Shown here in pieces: positions 28,593 to 39,402 of a stretch of DNA of 64,000 nt. Numbering within the stretch: position 1 is the first letter of the stretch; every line of letters begins with the position of its first letter. The position numbers were made by a program, and so were the translations under genes. The stretch comes from Bacteroides rodentium JCM 16496 (GTDB lineage Bacteria > Bacteroidota > Bacteroidia > Bacteroidales > Bacteroidaceae): the NCBI RefSeq assembly GCF_000614125.1, contig NZ_BAKJ01000027.1, forward strand, positions 1 through 64,000, written 5' to 3'. Below the pieces are notes generated by a model that ran no database searches, was not told where the DNA came from, and saw nothing but the letters and a program-made list of their open reading frames with translations.

Positions 28593-30504
28593 ATGGAATA
28601 TACAATATTAATCCTTCTACTCCCTTTCCTCTCTTTCCTCGCTCTGGGACTTGGAGGCAAGTGGATGTCACACCGCACTGCCGGCCTTATCGGAACTGCG
28701 GCACTGGGTGTGGTCGCAGTGCTTTCCTATCTCACCGCAGGAATGTACTTCAGCGCTCCCCGCCTTGCCGATGGTACGTACGAGGCGCTGATGCCCTATA
28801 ACTTCAAATGGCTGCCCTTCACAGAAAGCCTCAGTATCGACATGGGCATCCTGCTCGACCCGATTTCGGTTATGATGCTCGTGGTCATCAGCACCGTTTC
28901 GCTGCTGGTACACATATACTCTTTCGGCTACATGAAGGGCGAACGCGGTTTCCAGCGTTACTACGCCTTCCTGTCGCTCTTCACCATGTCCATGCTCGGA
29001 CTGGTAGTAGCAACGAATATCTTCCAGATGTATCTGTTCTGGGAGTTGGTGGGCGTGTCCTCCTATCTGCTGATTGGTTTCTATTATACGAAGCCAGCGG
29101 CTATTGCCGCTTCGAAGAAGGCGTTTATCGTGACCCGTTTTGCTGACCTGGGATTCCTTATAGGTATCCTCGTCTATGGGTATTATGCCGGTACATACAC
29201 CTTCAGCCTAATGAGATGGCGCTGGCAAAGGGCGGTGCGGCCATGATTCCGCTGGCCTTGGGACTGATGTTCATCGGTGGTGCCGGAAAGAGTGCCATGT
29301 TCCCGTTGCACATCTGGCTGCCCGATGCCATGGAAGGTCCTACGCCGGTCAGTGCACTGATTCATGCCGCCACGATGGTGGTTGCAGGTGTCTATCTGGT
29401 GGCACGCATGTTCCCGTTGTTCATAGAATATGCTCCCGACGTGCTGCACATCGTGGCATACGTAGGAGCCTTCACGGCATTCTATGCTGCCAGTGTGGCA
29501 TGTGTGCAGAGTGACATCAAGCGTGTACTGGCATTCTCCACCATCTCCCAAATCGGTTTCATGATGGTGGCGCTGGGTGTATGCACATCGACCGACCCGC
29601 ACGAAGGGGGACTGGGCTACATGGCAGGCATGTTCCACCTCTTCACACACGCCATGTTCAAGGCATTGCTGTTCCTCGGAGCGGGTAGCATCATCCATGC
29701 CGTACACAGCAACGAGATGTCTGCCATGGGCGGACTGCGGAAGTATATGCCCATTACGCATATCACGTTCCTCATCGCCTGCCTTGCCATTGCAGGTATT
29801 CCTCCGTTCTCCGGATTCTTCTCCAAAGATGAAATCCTGACGGCATGCTTCCGGTTCAGCCCCACTATGGGATGGATTATGACAGTGATTGCAGGTATGA
29901 CAGCATTCTATATGTTCCGCCTCTATTATGGTATCTTCTGGGGGGGCGTAGCGCCCAGGCAAGAGTCGGCAAGCAATGGGGGCGACAGGCACATGTCTCA
30001 CCTCCATGAGAGTCCGCTGGCGATGACCCTGCCCTGATGCTCCTGGCTGCGGTTACGACAGTTGCCGGATTCATTCCTTTCGGGCACTTCATCAGTTCCA
30101 ACGGTGAAGCATATAACATCCATCTGGATTGGAGTGTGGCAGGTACAAGCATCGCCGTAGCGGTGGTTTCCATCGCGATGGCAACTTATATCTATGCAGG
30201 TAGCCGGCAGCCCGTTGCCGATACATTGGCACACCGTTTCAAAGGCTTGTGGACAGCAGCTTACCACCGCTTCTATCTGGACGAGGTCTACCAGTTCATC
30301 ACCCACCGCATCATCTTCGGCTGCATCTGCCGCCCCATCGCCTGGTGGGACCGCCATGTGGTGGACGGCTTCTTCAACTTCCTTGCCTGGAGTGCCGAGG
30401 CTACCAGTGACGAGATACGCGGTCTGCAGAGCGGACGCATCCAGCAATATACATTTGTATTCCTGCTGGGCACGCTGGCACTGATACTGTTGCTATTGCT
30501 ATAA
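28593..30504 (+). CDS. nuoL: NADH-quinone oxidoreductase subunit L, twice frameshifted
   Basis: Distal antiporter-like proton channel. Signatures: YLFWELVGVSSYLLIGFYY, KSAMFPLHIWLPDAMEGPTPVSALIHA and SDIKRVLAFSTISQIGFM. One-base losses at 29205-29210 (after TTCAGCC) and 30031-30035 (CTGCCCCTG reads CTGCCCTG) split it into three frames. The sum is about 637 residues, as expected. The lateral-helix C-terminal part is present in the third frame. Confidence 0.93.
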
Positions 30505-30517
30505 CCCGAGATTTTTC

Positions 30518-30550
30518 AATCGTAAATCGTAAATCGTTAAATCGTAAATA
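30518..30550. repeat. CGTAAATCGTAAAT single-arm repeat between nuoL and nuoM
   Basis: Tandem AATCGTA/AATCGTTA units. Fills the gap upstream of the nuoM start. Confidence 0.7.
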
Positions 30551-30555
30551 TAAAG

Positions 30556-32034
30556 ATGAACTTTTTATCATTATTCGTACTCATCCCCTTGCTGATGTTG
30601 CTGGGTCTTTGGCTCAGCCGCAACATCGCACAAATACGCGCGGTGATGGTGACCGGTGCATCGGCTCTGCTGGTTCTTTCTGCAGCATTGACCGTGATGT
30701 ACCTCCATGCACGCCACGCCGGTGCCACGGATGAAATGCTGTTCCGTGCCGACATGGTCTGGTATCCAGCACTCAACATCCACTATTCGGTAGGAGTAGA
30801 CGGTATTTCGGTAGCCATGCTGCTGCTTTCGGCCATCATTGTCTTTACCGGAACATTCGCCTCCTGGAGGCTGCAACCGCTGACTAAAGAATATTTCCTT
30901 TGGTTCACCTTCCTTTCCATCGGTGTGTTCGGGTTCTTCATCTCGATAGACTTGTTCACCATGTTCATGTTCTACGAGGTTGCCCTCATTCCCATGTATC
31001 TGCTTATCGGCGTATGGGGGTCGGGACGCAAGGAGTACTCCGCCATGAAGCTGACACTGATGCTGATGGGCGGCTCCGCCTTCCTGCTTATCGGTATTCT
31101 GGGTATCTACTACGGTGCCGGAGCCACTTCTATGAACCTATTGGAAATAGCACAGATGCACAATATTCCCATCGAACAGCAACGTATCTGGTTCCCGCTC
31201 ACCTTCCTCGGTTTCGGTGTGCTGGGCGCTCTGTTCCCGTTCCACACGTGGAGCCCCGACGGTCACGCCTCCGCACCGACTGCCGTATCCATGCTCCATG
31301 CCGGTGTATTGATGAAGCTGGGAGGTTACGGATGTTTCCGCATAGCCATGTACCTGATGCCCGAAGCTGCACAAGAACTGGGATGGATATTCCTGATTCT
31401 TACCGGAATCTCCGTGGTATACGGCGCATTCTCCGCTTGTGTACAAACCGACTTGAAGTATATCAATGCTTACTCTTCCGTCAGCCATTGCGGCCTGGTG
31501 CTGTTCGCCATCCTGATGATGAACCGGACGGCTTGCACGGGTGCCGTTCTGCAGATGCTCTCTCACGGACTGATGACAGCCTTGTTCTTCGCCCTTATCG
31601 GTATGATATACGGACGTACCCATACGCGTGACGTCCGCGAACTCTCCGGTCTGATGAAAATTATGCCTTTCCTGGCTGTCTGCTATGTAATCGCCGGTCT
31701 TGCCAATCTGGGACTGCCCGGACTCAGCGGTTTCATTGCCGAAATGACCATCTTCACCGGTTCGTTCCAGCATCCCGATACGTTCCACCGCGTGTGGACA
31801 GTCATTGCATGCAGTTCCATCGTGATTACGGCAGTCTATATCCTGCGATTGGTTGGAAAGATTCTCTACGGAACCTGCACCAACAAGCATCACCTCACCT
31901 TGAGCGACGCAACCTGGGATGAACGCACGGCGGTCATCATCCTCATAGCCTGCGTTGCCGCCCTGGGTATGGCTCCGTGGTGGATTAGCGGCATGATTGG
32001 AGACAGCGTATTGCCGATAGTCAATGCACTGTAA
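30556..32034 (+). CDS. nuoM: NADH-quinone oxidoreductase subunit M
   Basis: 492-residue antiporter-like subunit with about 14 helices. FYEVALIPMYLLIGVWG, FPFHTWSPDGHASAPTAVSMLHAGVLMK and DLKYINAYSSVSHCGLVLF are conserved. Intact. Confidence 0.97.
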   Translation: MNFLSLFVLIPLLMLLGLWLSRNIAQIRAVMVTGASALLVLSAALTVMYLHARHAGATDEMLFRADMVWYPALNIHYSVGVDGISVAMLLLSAIIVFTGTFASWRLQPLTKEYFLWFTFLSIGVFGFFISIDLFTMFMFYEVALIPMYLLIGVWGSGRKEYSAMKLTLMLMGGSAFLLIGILGIYYGAGATSMNLLEIAQMHNIPIEQQRIWFPLTFLGFGVLGALFPFHTWSPDGHASAPTAVSMLHAGVLMKLGGYGCFRIAMYLMPEAAQELGWIFLILTGISVVYGAFSACVQTDLKYINAYSSVSHCGLVLFAILMMNRTACTGAVLQMLSHGLMTALFFALIGMIYGRTHTRDVRELSGLMKIMPFLAVCYVIAGLANLGLPGLSGFIAEMTIFTGSFQHPDTFHRVWTVIACSSIVITAVYILRLVGKILYGTCTNKHHLTLSDATWDERTAVIILIACVAALGMAPWWISGMIGDSVLPIVNAL

Positions 32035-32066
32035 ATTGTAAATAGAAAATTATAAAACAGTAAATA
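32031..32066. repeat. GTAAATTGTAAATAG repeat between nuoM and nuoN
   Basis: A/T-rich tandem units related to those at 25721-25860. It overlaps the last bases of nuoM. Confidence 0.55.
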
Positions 32067-32073
32067 CATAGTC

Positions 32074-33512
32074 ATGGATTATTCTCAATTCCTCCTGCTC
32101 AAAGAAGAGCTTTCGCTGATATTGGTCATCGTCATCCTTTTTGTCGCCGACCTCTTCATGAGTCCGGATGCACACAAGAATGACGGCAAACCGGTGCTGA
32201 ACACCATGCTGCCCGTCGTCCTGCTGACCATACATACACTTATCACCATCGTCCCCGGTCCTGTGGCCGATGCCTTTGGCGGCATGTATCACAACCAACC
32301 GATACAGAGCATCGTGAAATCCATTCTCAGTATAGGTACACTGATTGTATTCCTGATGGCACACGAATGGATGCGCCGTCCGGACACTGCCATCAAACAA
32401 GGTGAGTTCTACATTCTGACACTTTCCACCCTGCTGGGTATGTACTTCATGATTTCCGCCGGCCACTTCCTGATGTTCTTTATCGGCCTGGAGACGGCAA
32501 GCATCCCGATGGCAGCGCTGGTTGCCTTCGATAAATACCGCCACCACTCTGCCGAGGCGGGCGCGAAGTACATCCTCACGGCACTGTTCTCCAGCGGATT
32601 GCTGCTGTACGGATTGTCCTTGATTTACGGCACGGTAGGCACCCTCTACTTTGCCGACATCCCGGCACACCTCACCGGCGAACCGGTACAGATTATGGCC
32701 TTCGTCTTCTTCTTTGCCGGCATGGGATTCAAGATTTCACTGGTTCCTTTCCACCTTTGGACGGCAGACGTTTACGAAGGTGCTCCAAGCACGGTGACAG
32801 CTATCTGAGTGTCATCTCCAAAGGCTCTGCCGCCTTCGTGCTGATGACTATCCTCATCAAAGTATTCGCTCCGATGGTGGAGCAATGGCAGGAAGTGCTT
32901 TACTGGGTTATCATCGCCTCCATCACGCTTGCCAACCTCTTCGCCCTGCGCCAGCAGAACCTGAAGCGGCTGATGGCTTTCTCCAGCATCTCGCAAGCGG
33001 GTTACATCATGCTGGGTGTCATCAGCGGAAGCGCACAAGGTATGACGTCGCTGGTTTATTACATACTGATTTATATGTTTGCCAATCTCAGCGTGTTCAC
33101 AGCCATCACGATTGTGGCGCTACGCGCCCACAAATTCACACTTGAAGACTATAACGGGCTGTACACTACTAATCCGAAGTTGGCGTTTCTGATGACACTG
33201 GCACTGTTCTCTCTGGCAGGCATCCCACCGTTTGCGGGTTTCTTCTCGAAGTTCTTCATCTTTGCGGCAGCTTTCGAAGGCGGTTTCCATCTGCTGGTAT
33301 TCATTGCCCTTATCAATACAATCATCTCGCTTTATTACTATCTGAAGATTGTAAAGGCAATGTACATCAACAAGAGCGACGAGCCGATTGCAGCATTCCG
33401 CAGCGACAACTATACACGTGCCAGCCTGGCCATTTGCACGCTGGGTATTGTGGTACTGAGTATTGCAAGTGTGGTATATCAATCCATCGCTAAGTTCTCG
33501 TTCGGATTATAA
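32074..33512 (+). CDS. nuoN: NADH-quinone oxidoreductase subunit N, frameshifted
   Basis: Antiporter-like subunit, about 480 residues. [40 protein letters not shown] and [20 protein letters not shown] identify it. A one-base loss at 32799-32804 (ACAGCTTATC reads ACAGCTATC) interrupts it at [13 protein letters not shown]. Last gene of the operon, which lacks nuoE, nuoF and nuoG as in other Bacteroides. Confidence 0.94.
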
Positions 33513-33526
33513 CCGGAGGGTATCAT

Positions 33527-33625
33527 CACTCACCACAGATTGCGCAGATTGGCACAACTCAAAGTTCTTGATTATCAGAACTTCTAAAAATAATTTGTGT
33601 TAATCTGCATAATCTGTGGTGAGTG
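33527..33625. repeat. Inverted CACAGATTGCGCAGATT repeat between convergent genes
   Basis: Arms 33527-33557 and 33595-33625 are reverse complements (CACTCACCACAGATT...). A second hairpin, AAGTTCT/AGAACTT, lies inside at 33562-33583. It sits between the nuoN and kinase stops and may serve as a bidirectional terminator. Confidence 0.85.
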
Positions 33626-33647
33626 TGTATTTGGGCACATTTCCATA

Positions 33648-36430
33648 CTATACAATCGGCAGCACAAACCAAAAGCATGAACCTTTCCCCGGTTCACTGT
33701 CCACACCGATTGTGCCACCCAACTGTTCTATAATGCTCTTGCTGATAGAAAGCCCCAGACCGGTGCCATGCACAAACGTATTCAGCTTTATAAAACGGTC
33801 GAATATTCGGACCTGCATTTCCGGCTCGATGCCAAGGCCCGTATCGGCCACATAAAAACGCAAATGAGTTTCATCCACCTTATCATATCCTACACGGATA
33901 CTTCCCGCAGTGGTGAACTTGATGGCATTGTTGACAAAGTTGGCTATGACCTGATTCAAACGGTTACGGTCACTGACAATCCGGCATTCCGGCAGATGAC
34001 GGTCGAAGAGAACTTCCACACCCGGTTTGGCTTTCATCTTCATGAAGCGCACAATGTCCTCACACAGTACGTTCACGTCCAGCTCTTTTTTCACAAAGTC
34101 AAATGTCCCGGCCTCTATCTTGGACAAATCCAGTATGTCGGAAATCAGTTGCAACAGCAGGTCATTGTTTTCTTCGATAATCGCCATATACAGCCTTTTT
34201 TCCTCCATGTCCTCGGTCTCTCCCATCAGACTGGAGAAACCGACAATCGCATTCAGAGGCGTACGTATCTCATGACTCATATTGGCTAGGAAGGCACTCT
34301 TCAGGCGGTCGGCGGTTTCTGCCTTCTCCTTGGCTTCAATCAGCATAGCCTCCGTCTCCTTCAATTCCGTAATGTCATAGTTGACGCCTATCAGTTCTAT
34401 TTGTCCGTTCTCCGGTTCGAACAGATTGACGACCACATTGGTACGTACCCAGTTCCATTTCCCCTTCTCTCCCGGACGTTCAATGCGCATCTCTCCCTGG
34501 AAATGTTTGGCTTCGCCCACACGGGCCTTACAGAAAAAATCGAGCATCCGCCTGCGGTCGCTGGGGTACATCTTGCTGTATATTCCCACGACATCTGCCA
34601 ACTGGGTATTCTCGTCCTCTCCCATATTCTTGTACCATTGCTTAATGGCATAGCCTTTCCGGTCGAGCAGGTTCAGCTTGGCATAACCTACCTTCGCATA
34701 ATCCGATATAAGCAGGAAGAAATTCTCGAAATCACAGATACGGCTCATGGCATCAATCCGTTCCGTGTTGTCGATATTAATCATGGCATAGCCGGTAAAG
34801 TTACCTTTACTGTCATACACCTTGCTCACTTTCGTATAAAGATGCATCACATCCTTCGGCTGTTTGGAAGTGGAGTAATACCCTTCAGTCCGGTCGAAAG
34901 CATAATTCAGGCGGAAGTCGACCATATCCTCGGTCTGTATACGTTCGGCCAATTGGGCGGACACATTCGGGTTCTCGAATAAGTTCACTCCAATGACATC
35001 TTGTTTGTCACGGACCCCGAATATCTCCATATCCTTATTGTTGATGTCCACCAGGAATCCGTCTTTGTCATAGATTTCCACTCCCGCTGGTATATTGGCA
35101 AAGATATTCTTGAACAGTTTCTCGCTATGGTCCAAAGCCTGGTGAGTCTGTACCGAGTCTGTAGTATCAAGGAATAGGGCCACCACTTCATTCTTTTCCG
35201 GAGAGTATATCACCACGTGGCAGTGCTTGTTGGTGAGTTCAAAACACATGTCCATTTCCTTATGTGTCCCGGTGTTCACTATATCCAGCAGATACTCCAG
35301 CTTGGGAGCCGCCTCTCCTGAAAAAGACGAGGCAGTCTTGCCTATAAACGCCGATACGGGTTTTCCCAATAAATCGGCAAAGATAGAATTCGCATCTGTC
35401 ACATAATACCCGTAGGGATTGTCCTTTTCATCACAGACAATGGACATCCGCACATACCCCAAAGGCATATAGCGGAACAGATTGCTGAGGAAAGTCCGTT
35501 CACGCACGGCCTCATCCTTCGTTTTGCGCAACTCTATACAAATGCTGATGACATTTGCCAACGAACTAAACCATTGGTAATCCTCGTTGGTCCACATTCG
35601 GGTACGGTCCACCAAATCAATGCCCATATATCCCCATACCTGGTCATTGGCAACCAGCGGAGTTACCATCAAGGACTTTATATTCTGTTTCGCCAGAATT
35701 TCATATTCGGCATAAGCGTGCTCCGGCAGTTGCCTCAGCGTTTCCAGCAGAACGGGCTTTTGTGCCATAATCTGTGACGTCCACCACGGCAGGCTTTCTG
35801 TATAGACCCCCTGAAGCATTTCTTTCTCAGGAGCCACTCCCGGAGCCACCACCTCGTATGTGCAGCTCTGGTACTGGCACTTCTCATCGTATTGGAATAT
35901 ATATACACGCCCGCCACGAAAGAAATCGAGAATATCTTTCAGTATGTCGTAAATGCCCGCACTTATATCCTCGTCTTTCAGGAAGCGGAATAGGGAATGG
36001 GAGATTGAGGTCTGCCGATAAAGTAAATCGTTCACTCTTTGCAAAGCCTGCTTCGCAGCCTCCTCCTTCGGCATCTCTACACGCTGCAACACTCCGAAAG
36101 CTTTCAACGTACCATCCGGCAGATGCTCCTTATACCCCACGCGCGAATAGACCCAGACCACTCCTTCGGTAGAATAGATGGGAAACGTCTGTTCATAGAC
36201 CTCCATATTCTGAATGGCAAGGAACTCCCGGCTGATACGCGCCCGATAATCTTCGCGTATCATTTGACCGAAATCCTCAAAGCTCAGGTATTCCCCTTCC
36301 AAGCCTAACAACTTACAGACATATTCGGAACAGAGATACTGCCTTGAAGAAAATCAGCCTCCCACCAACCTATCCGGCCAAGGGTGGAAAGACGCCGGAA
36401 ACGTTCACTATCGTCACGATGAACAGCCAT
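33648..36430 (-). CDS. Orphan PAS/GAF sensor histidine kinase, frameshifted
   Basis: About 927 residues without a membrane segment, so a soluble sensor. Order: N-terminal PAS ([12 protein letters not shown]), a GAF-like domain ([17 protein letters not shown]), further PAS domains, the HisKA box [20 protein letters not shown], and HATPase ([38 protein letters not shown]). No receiver domain and no adjacent regulator gene. The frame breaks at 36329-36333 (TCTTGTTCC reads TCTGTTCC) within the first PAS. The start at 36430 ([11 protein letters not shown]) is chosen because a perfect promoter lies 27 bases upstream. Confidence 0.88.
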
Positions 36431-36456
36431 ATAGTTATCAATATTGGTTTGAGATA

Positions 36457-36486
36457 CAAAAATAGCTATAAAACTCCAATAAGCAA
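36457..36486 (-). promoter_or_regulatory. Promoter of the histidine kinase gene
   Basis: On the minus strand TTG (36484-36486), a 19-base spacer and TATTTTTG (36457-36464) match the Bacteroides consensus. This excludes the longer upstream ORF start. Confidence 0.7.
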
Positions 36487-36521
36487 CCATTAGAAACCTT
36501 TTTCGTCCCAAGCAGCCTATA

Positions 36522-36579
36522 TATGGTAGAACAGAATTGGTTTGCGAAAAGAAAAGCGAATCATTTCCGTTCTACTATA
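36522..36579. mobile_element. Short palindromic element, copy C (minimal form)
   Basis: TATGGTAGAACAGAATTGG...GAAAAGAAAAGCGAATCATTTCCGTTCTACTATA: the ends are inverted repeats and match the ends of copies A and B, but the central GC hairpin is absent. Confidence 0.7.
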
Positions 36580-36661
36580 AATCCGTGAAATTCCGCGTAG
36601 TTCCGCGCCTAAAAGAAAGCGCTAAGAGGTTTTAGACACGCCCTCACGTGTTTATTTTAGA

Positions 36662-37087
36662 CTACTTCTTTTTCAGCTCCTTCTTCAATTCCTGCACCTG
36701 GAAGCTGAACAAGTCCAAATGACGGTAGATGCGCTGCATAAAACTGCCTGCCGCCTTAAAGCAGATGCGCGAGATACGGACTTTGTCTGCCGTGCACTCC
36801 TCTATCCGCTCCACCGGTTCGCTGGTGATGGCAGGATAGAAATTTCCAAGCCCCTTGATGTTCACCGTGCGTCCGCTCGCCAGATAGTCTGCTATGATAT
36901 CCGGCAGTTGCACCAGCACGGACTGGGCGTCGCCCACTTGCAAGGAACTGACAAAAGCCAGCCTCTGGGCCAGTTCGTCATTGCTCACCGGTTCCGGCTG
37001 AAGCACTTTTGATGCCGCGTAGTAGCGCACCACTTCCTTGTCTCCACTCTTGTCCACCTTCTTGCGGACCACATAATTCATTGACAT
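36662..37087 (-). CDS. HU-family DNA-binding protein (HU-CCDC81-like)
   Basis: 141-residue nucleoid-type protein. The HU beta-arm core is seen as SGRTVNIKGLGNFYPAITSEP, followed by KVRISRICFKAAGSFMQRI. N-terminal MNYVVRKKVDKSGDKEVVRYY and the ELAQRLAFVSSLQVGDAQSVL helix are typical of the Bacteroides variant. Lysine-rich C-terminus. Stands alone. Confidence 0.9.
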   Translation of the reverse strand: MSMNYVVRKKVDKSGDKEVVRYYAASKVLQPEPVSNDELAQRLAFVSSLQVGDAQSVLVQLPDIIADYLASGRTVNIKGLGNFYPAITSEPVERIEECTADKVRISRICFKAAGSFMQRIYRHLDLFSFQVQELKKELKKK

Positions 37088-37207
37088 ACCATTCTTTCTT
37101 TATAATTAGGTTAGTAAAAAACGAAAGATATTCCTGCCCGACGCGAGGCACACCTACAGCCAGTATACACAAAGCCTATACCTTGCAGCAGAGACTCCGT
37201 GACCGAG

Positions 37208-37372
37208 TACCTTTCACTATACGACTGAGTACCTAAAACACCCGGATGTATTGCCCCAAAACATGGGGATGTTTTCACCCAAAACACCCGGATGTAATAC
37301 CCCAAAACATGGGGATGTTTTGGGAGAAAAGATGGGGATGTTCTGACCTTTCAGTATACGACTCAAAGGTAC
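37208..37372. repeat. Inverted/tandem CATCCCCATGTTTTGGG repeat
   Basis: Two near-identical units of about 42 bases (AAAACACCCGGATGTA..CCCCAAAACATGGGGATGTTTT) and a partial third, flanked by related arms GTACCTTTCACTATACGACTGAG and CTTTCAGTATACGACTCAAAGGTAC. Fills most of the gap between the HU gene and the TPR regulator; the remaining 37088-37207 shows nothing recognisable. Confidence 0.8.
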
Positions 37373-37467
37373 TAACTCCCTATGAGAAATGCAATAGGTA
37401 TAGGACTTTTGAAACATCTCCTCCCAAAATTTCTTTTGAAGAAAGAACACACTACCGAAAACTTCCC

Positions 37468-37475
37468 TATTTTTG
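37468..37475 (+). promoter_or_regulatory. -7 box of the TPR regulator gene
   Basis: TATTTTTG lies only 5 bases before the ATG at 37481, so the mRNA may be nearly leaderless. It decides the start against an ORF opening at 37382. Confidence 0.5.
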
Positions 37476-37480
37476 TACCC

Positions 37481-39226
37481 ATGAAAGCAAACAAGCAATC
37501 GGTAATCACACTTCTCATCCTGCTTTGCCTCTGCGCATGCAGGCAAACGCCCTATCCCACTGTTCTGAGTACAGCCGACAGCCTTGCCAACATCGTGCCC
37601 GACAGTGCCATCCGTCTTCTGGAGAGCATCAAGACCGAAATAGCCACCGCTCCCGAAGCCACACAGATGTACTACCGCCTGCTCTGCATCAAGGCCAAAG
37701 ACAAGGCATACATCCTCAACACCACAGACAGCCTTATACTCCCCACCCTGAACTACTACATAAAGAAAAATGACAAGCGCCATCTGCCCGAAGCCTACTA
37801 CTACGCCGGCAGAGTCTATCGTGACCTGGGAGACGCCCCGCAAGCACTACCCTATTTCTACAAGGCAATGGAGGTTCTGCCCAAGGATACGGAATCACCG
37901 CTGAAAGGCAAGATATACAGCCAGATAAGTTCCCTGCTGCTTTCCCAGGACCTCTATAATGAGGGACTGGAAGTATTGAAGGAAGGGTATCGGTACAGCC
38001 TGTCGAGAAAAGACAGCATCGACATGCTGTTCTGCTTGAGAGATATAGGCAGTGCCTACCGTGAGATGGAGAAGCCGGACAGCACCCTGCACTATTTCCG
38101 GGAAGCAAGAAAGCTGGCCTATGAGATGGACAACAAACGCATGATATACATGATTGAAGGCCAGGTTGCAGCCGTCTGCCTACAATTGGAAGACTGGGAG
38201 AATGCCAAGCAAGCACTGGACATCGCCATCAAAAGTACCTACCTTCCGGGATTGTCGTCCACTTACTCCATTGCCGCAAACTACTACTACCTCACCGGGC
38301 AACCGGATTCCACCATCTACTATTGCAAAAGGATGGAAGATGTGGGAAATGTCTATGGCAAAAGGAGTGCCTGCCTATACATGGGGGCCATATCCCTGGA
38401 TCGCGGCAATCCGCAAGCGGCACTGAAGTACCTCAATCAATACCTTCTATACAACGACTCGGTATCAAAACTGAAAAATGCGGAAACCGTACGCAAGATG
38501 CACTCTATCTACAACTACCGGCTGCGGGAGAAAGAGAACGATGCCCTGAAGGCCGAAAACAGCCGGAAAACACAAATCATGACGTATGCCATCTCTTCCG
38601 GCCTCATCCTGCTCCTGCTCTTCTTGCTATACTGGCAGCACAGCCGCCGGAAACAGTTACTGCTGAATGCCCAGCTGGAAGATATCAGACGCCTTAAAGA
38701 AGAACAATACCAGAAGAGCACCCTCTTCATCGAAGAGAACAAAAAGAAGATAGCACTTCTGGAACAACAACTGCAAGCCCTCGGCGAAAAAGACAAAGTA
38801 CTGCGAGAGCAACTGCAAATGCAAAAGGAGATAACCCTCTATGCCAACAAAAAAGCCGAAATAGAGAAAGACGAACAACGGATGCTGCACTCCGTCATAC
38901 AGAAATCGGACATCTACCGGTTGCTCAAAGAGCAAATTCTGCCCGACAACCGCCCCATAACCCGCGAAGAATGGAAAGCATTGGAAGAAACCGTGAACGG
39001 TGTCTATGACGATTTCAGCGGTAAACTGAACCGATACCACAAGCTCAGCGAACACGAACTGCACATCTGCCTGCTGCTCAAAATAAACATGTCGCCCGTA
39101 GAAATAGCCCGGCTGACCAGCCATACCAAAGAGTCCATCTCTTCTGCCCGCCGAAGGCTCTACGAAAAGGTATTCAGAGAGAAAGGAGCCCCCGGAAAGT
39201 GGGACGAATTCATCGCATCCTTATAG
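37481..39226 (+). CDS. Membrane-spanning TPR regulator with C-terminal HTH
   Basis: 581 residues. The N-terminus MKANKQSVITLLILLCLCAC is a signal peptide with a lipobox-like LCAC. Tetratricopeptide repeats (for example LPEAYYYAGRVYRDLGDAPQAL) fill residues 60-330. One membrane helix (YAISSGLILLLLFLLYW) is near 370-387, followed by a long Glu/Lys coiled coil. The C-terminus has a LuxR-like HTH (EHELHICLLLKINMSPVEIARL...SISSARRRLYEKVF). It seems to join a periplasmic TPR sensor to a cytoplasmic DNA-binding end. Target unknown; the downstream island is a candidate. Confidence 0.8.
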   Translation: MKANKQSVITLLILLCLCACRQTPYPTVLSTADSLANIVPDSAIRLLESIKTEIATAPEATQMYYRLLCIKAKDKAYILNTTDSLILPTLNYYIKKNDKRHLPEAYYYAGRVYRDLGDAPQALPYFYKAMEVLPKDTESPLKGKIYSQISSLLLSQDLYNEGLEVLKEGYRYSLSRKDSIDMLFCLRDIGSAYREMEKPDSTLHYFREARKLAYEMDNKRMIYMIEGQVAAVCLQLEDWENAKQALDIAIKSTYLPGLSSTYSIAANYYYLTGQPDSTIYYCKRMEDVGNVYGKRSACLYMGAISLDRGNPQAALKYLNQYLLYNDSVSKLKNAETVRKMHSIYNYRLREKENDALKAENSRKTQIMTYAISSGLILLLLFLLYWQHSRRKQLLLNAQLEDIRRLKEEQYQKSTLFIEENKKKIALLEQQLQALGEKDKVLREQLQMQKEITLYANKKAEIEKDEQRMLHSVIQKSDIYRLLKEQILPDNRPITREEWKALEETVNGVYDDFSGKLNRYHKLSEHELHICLLLKINMSPVEIARLTSHTKESISSARRRLYEKVFREKGAPGKWDEFIASL

Positions 39227-39249
39227 CCGCCATGGAGTAGCATGCACGC

Positions 39250-39304
39250 AAATGCACACTATATGCACACTCTCCGGTGGGCCATAATTCAATGATATTG
39301 CCTT
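39250..39304. repeat. Duplicated intergenic segment, copy 1
   Basis: AAATGCACACTATATGCACAC plus a diverged TTCAATGATATTGCC stretch precedes the gene at 39403. The partner is at 39924-39979. Confidence 0.65.
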
Positions 39305-39402
39305 TATTTGTGATACAAATTAAAATCTGTATCATACAGGAAAGATTTTCATTACAGAAAGTAAAAAACATCCGGAAAGGTTCACGCTAATACCATTGGA
39401 TT

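Noticed and set aside
23515..32804. Programmed frameshifting in nuo genes
   Set aside because: Sites differ, lack slippery heptamers and pseudoknots, and the same genes are unbroken in other Bacteroides.
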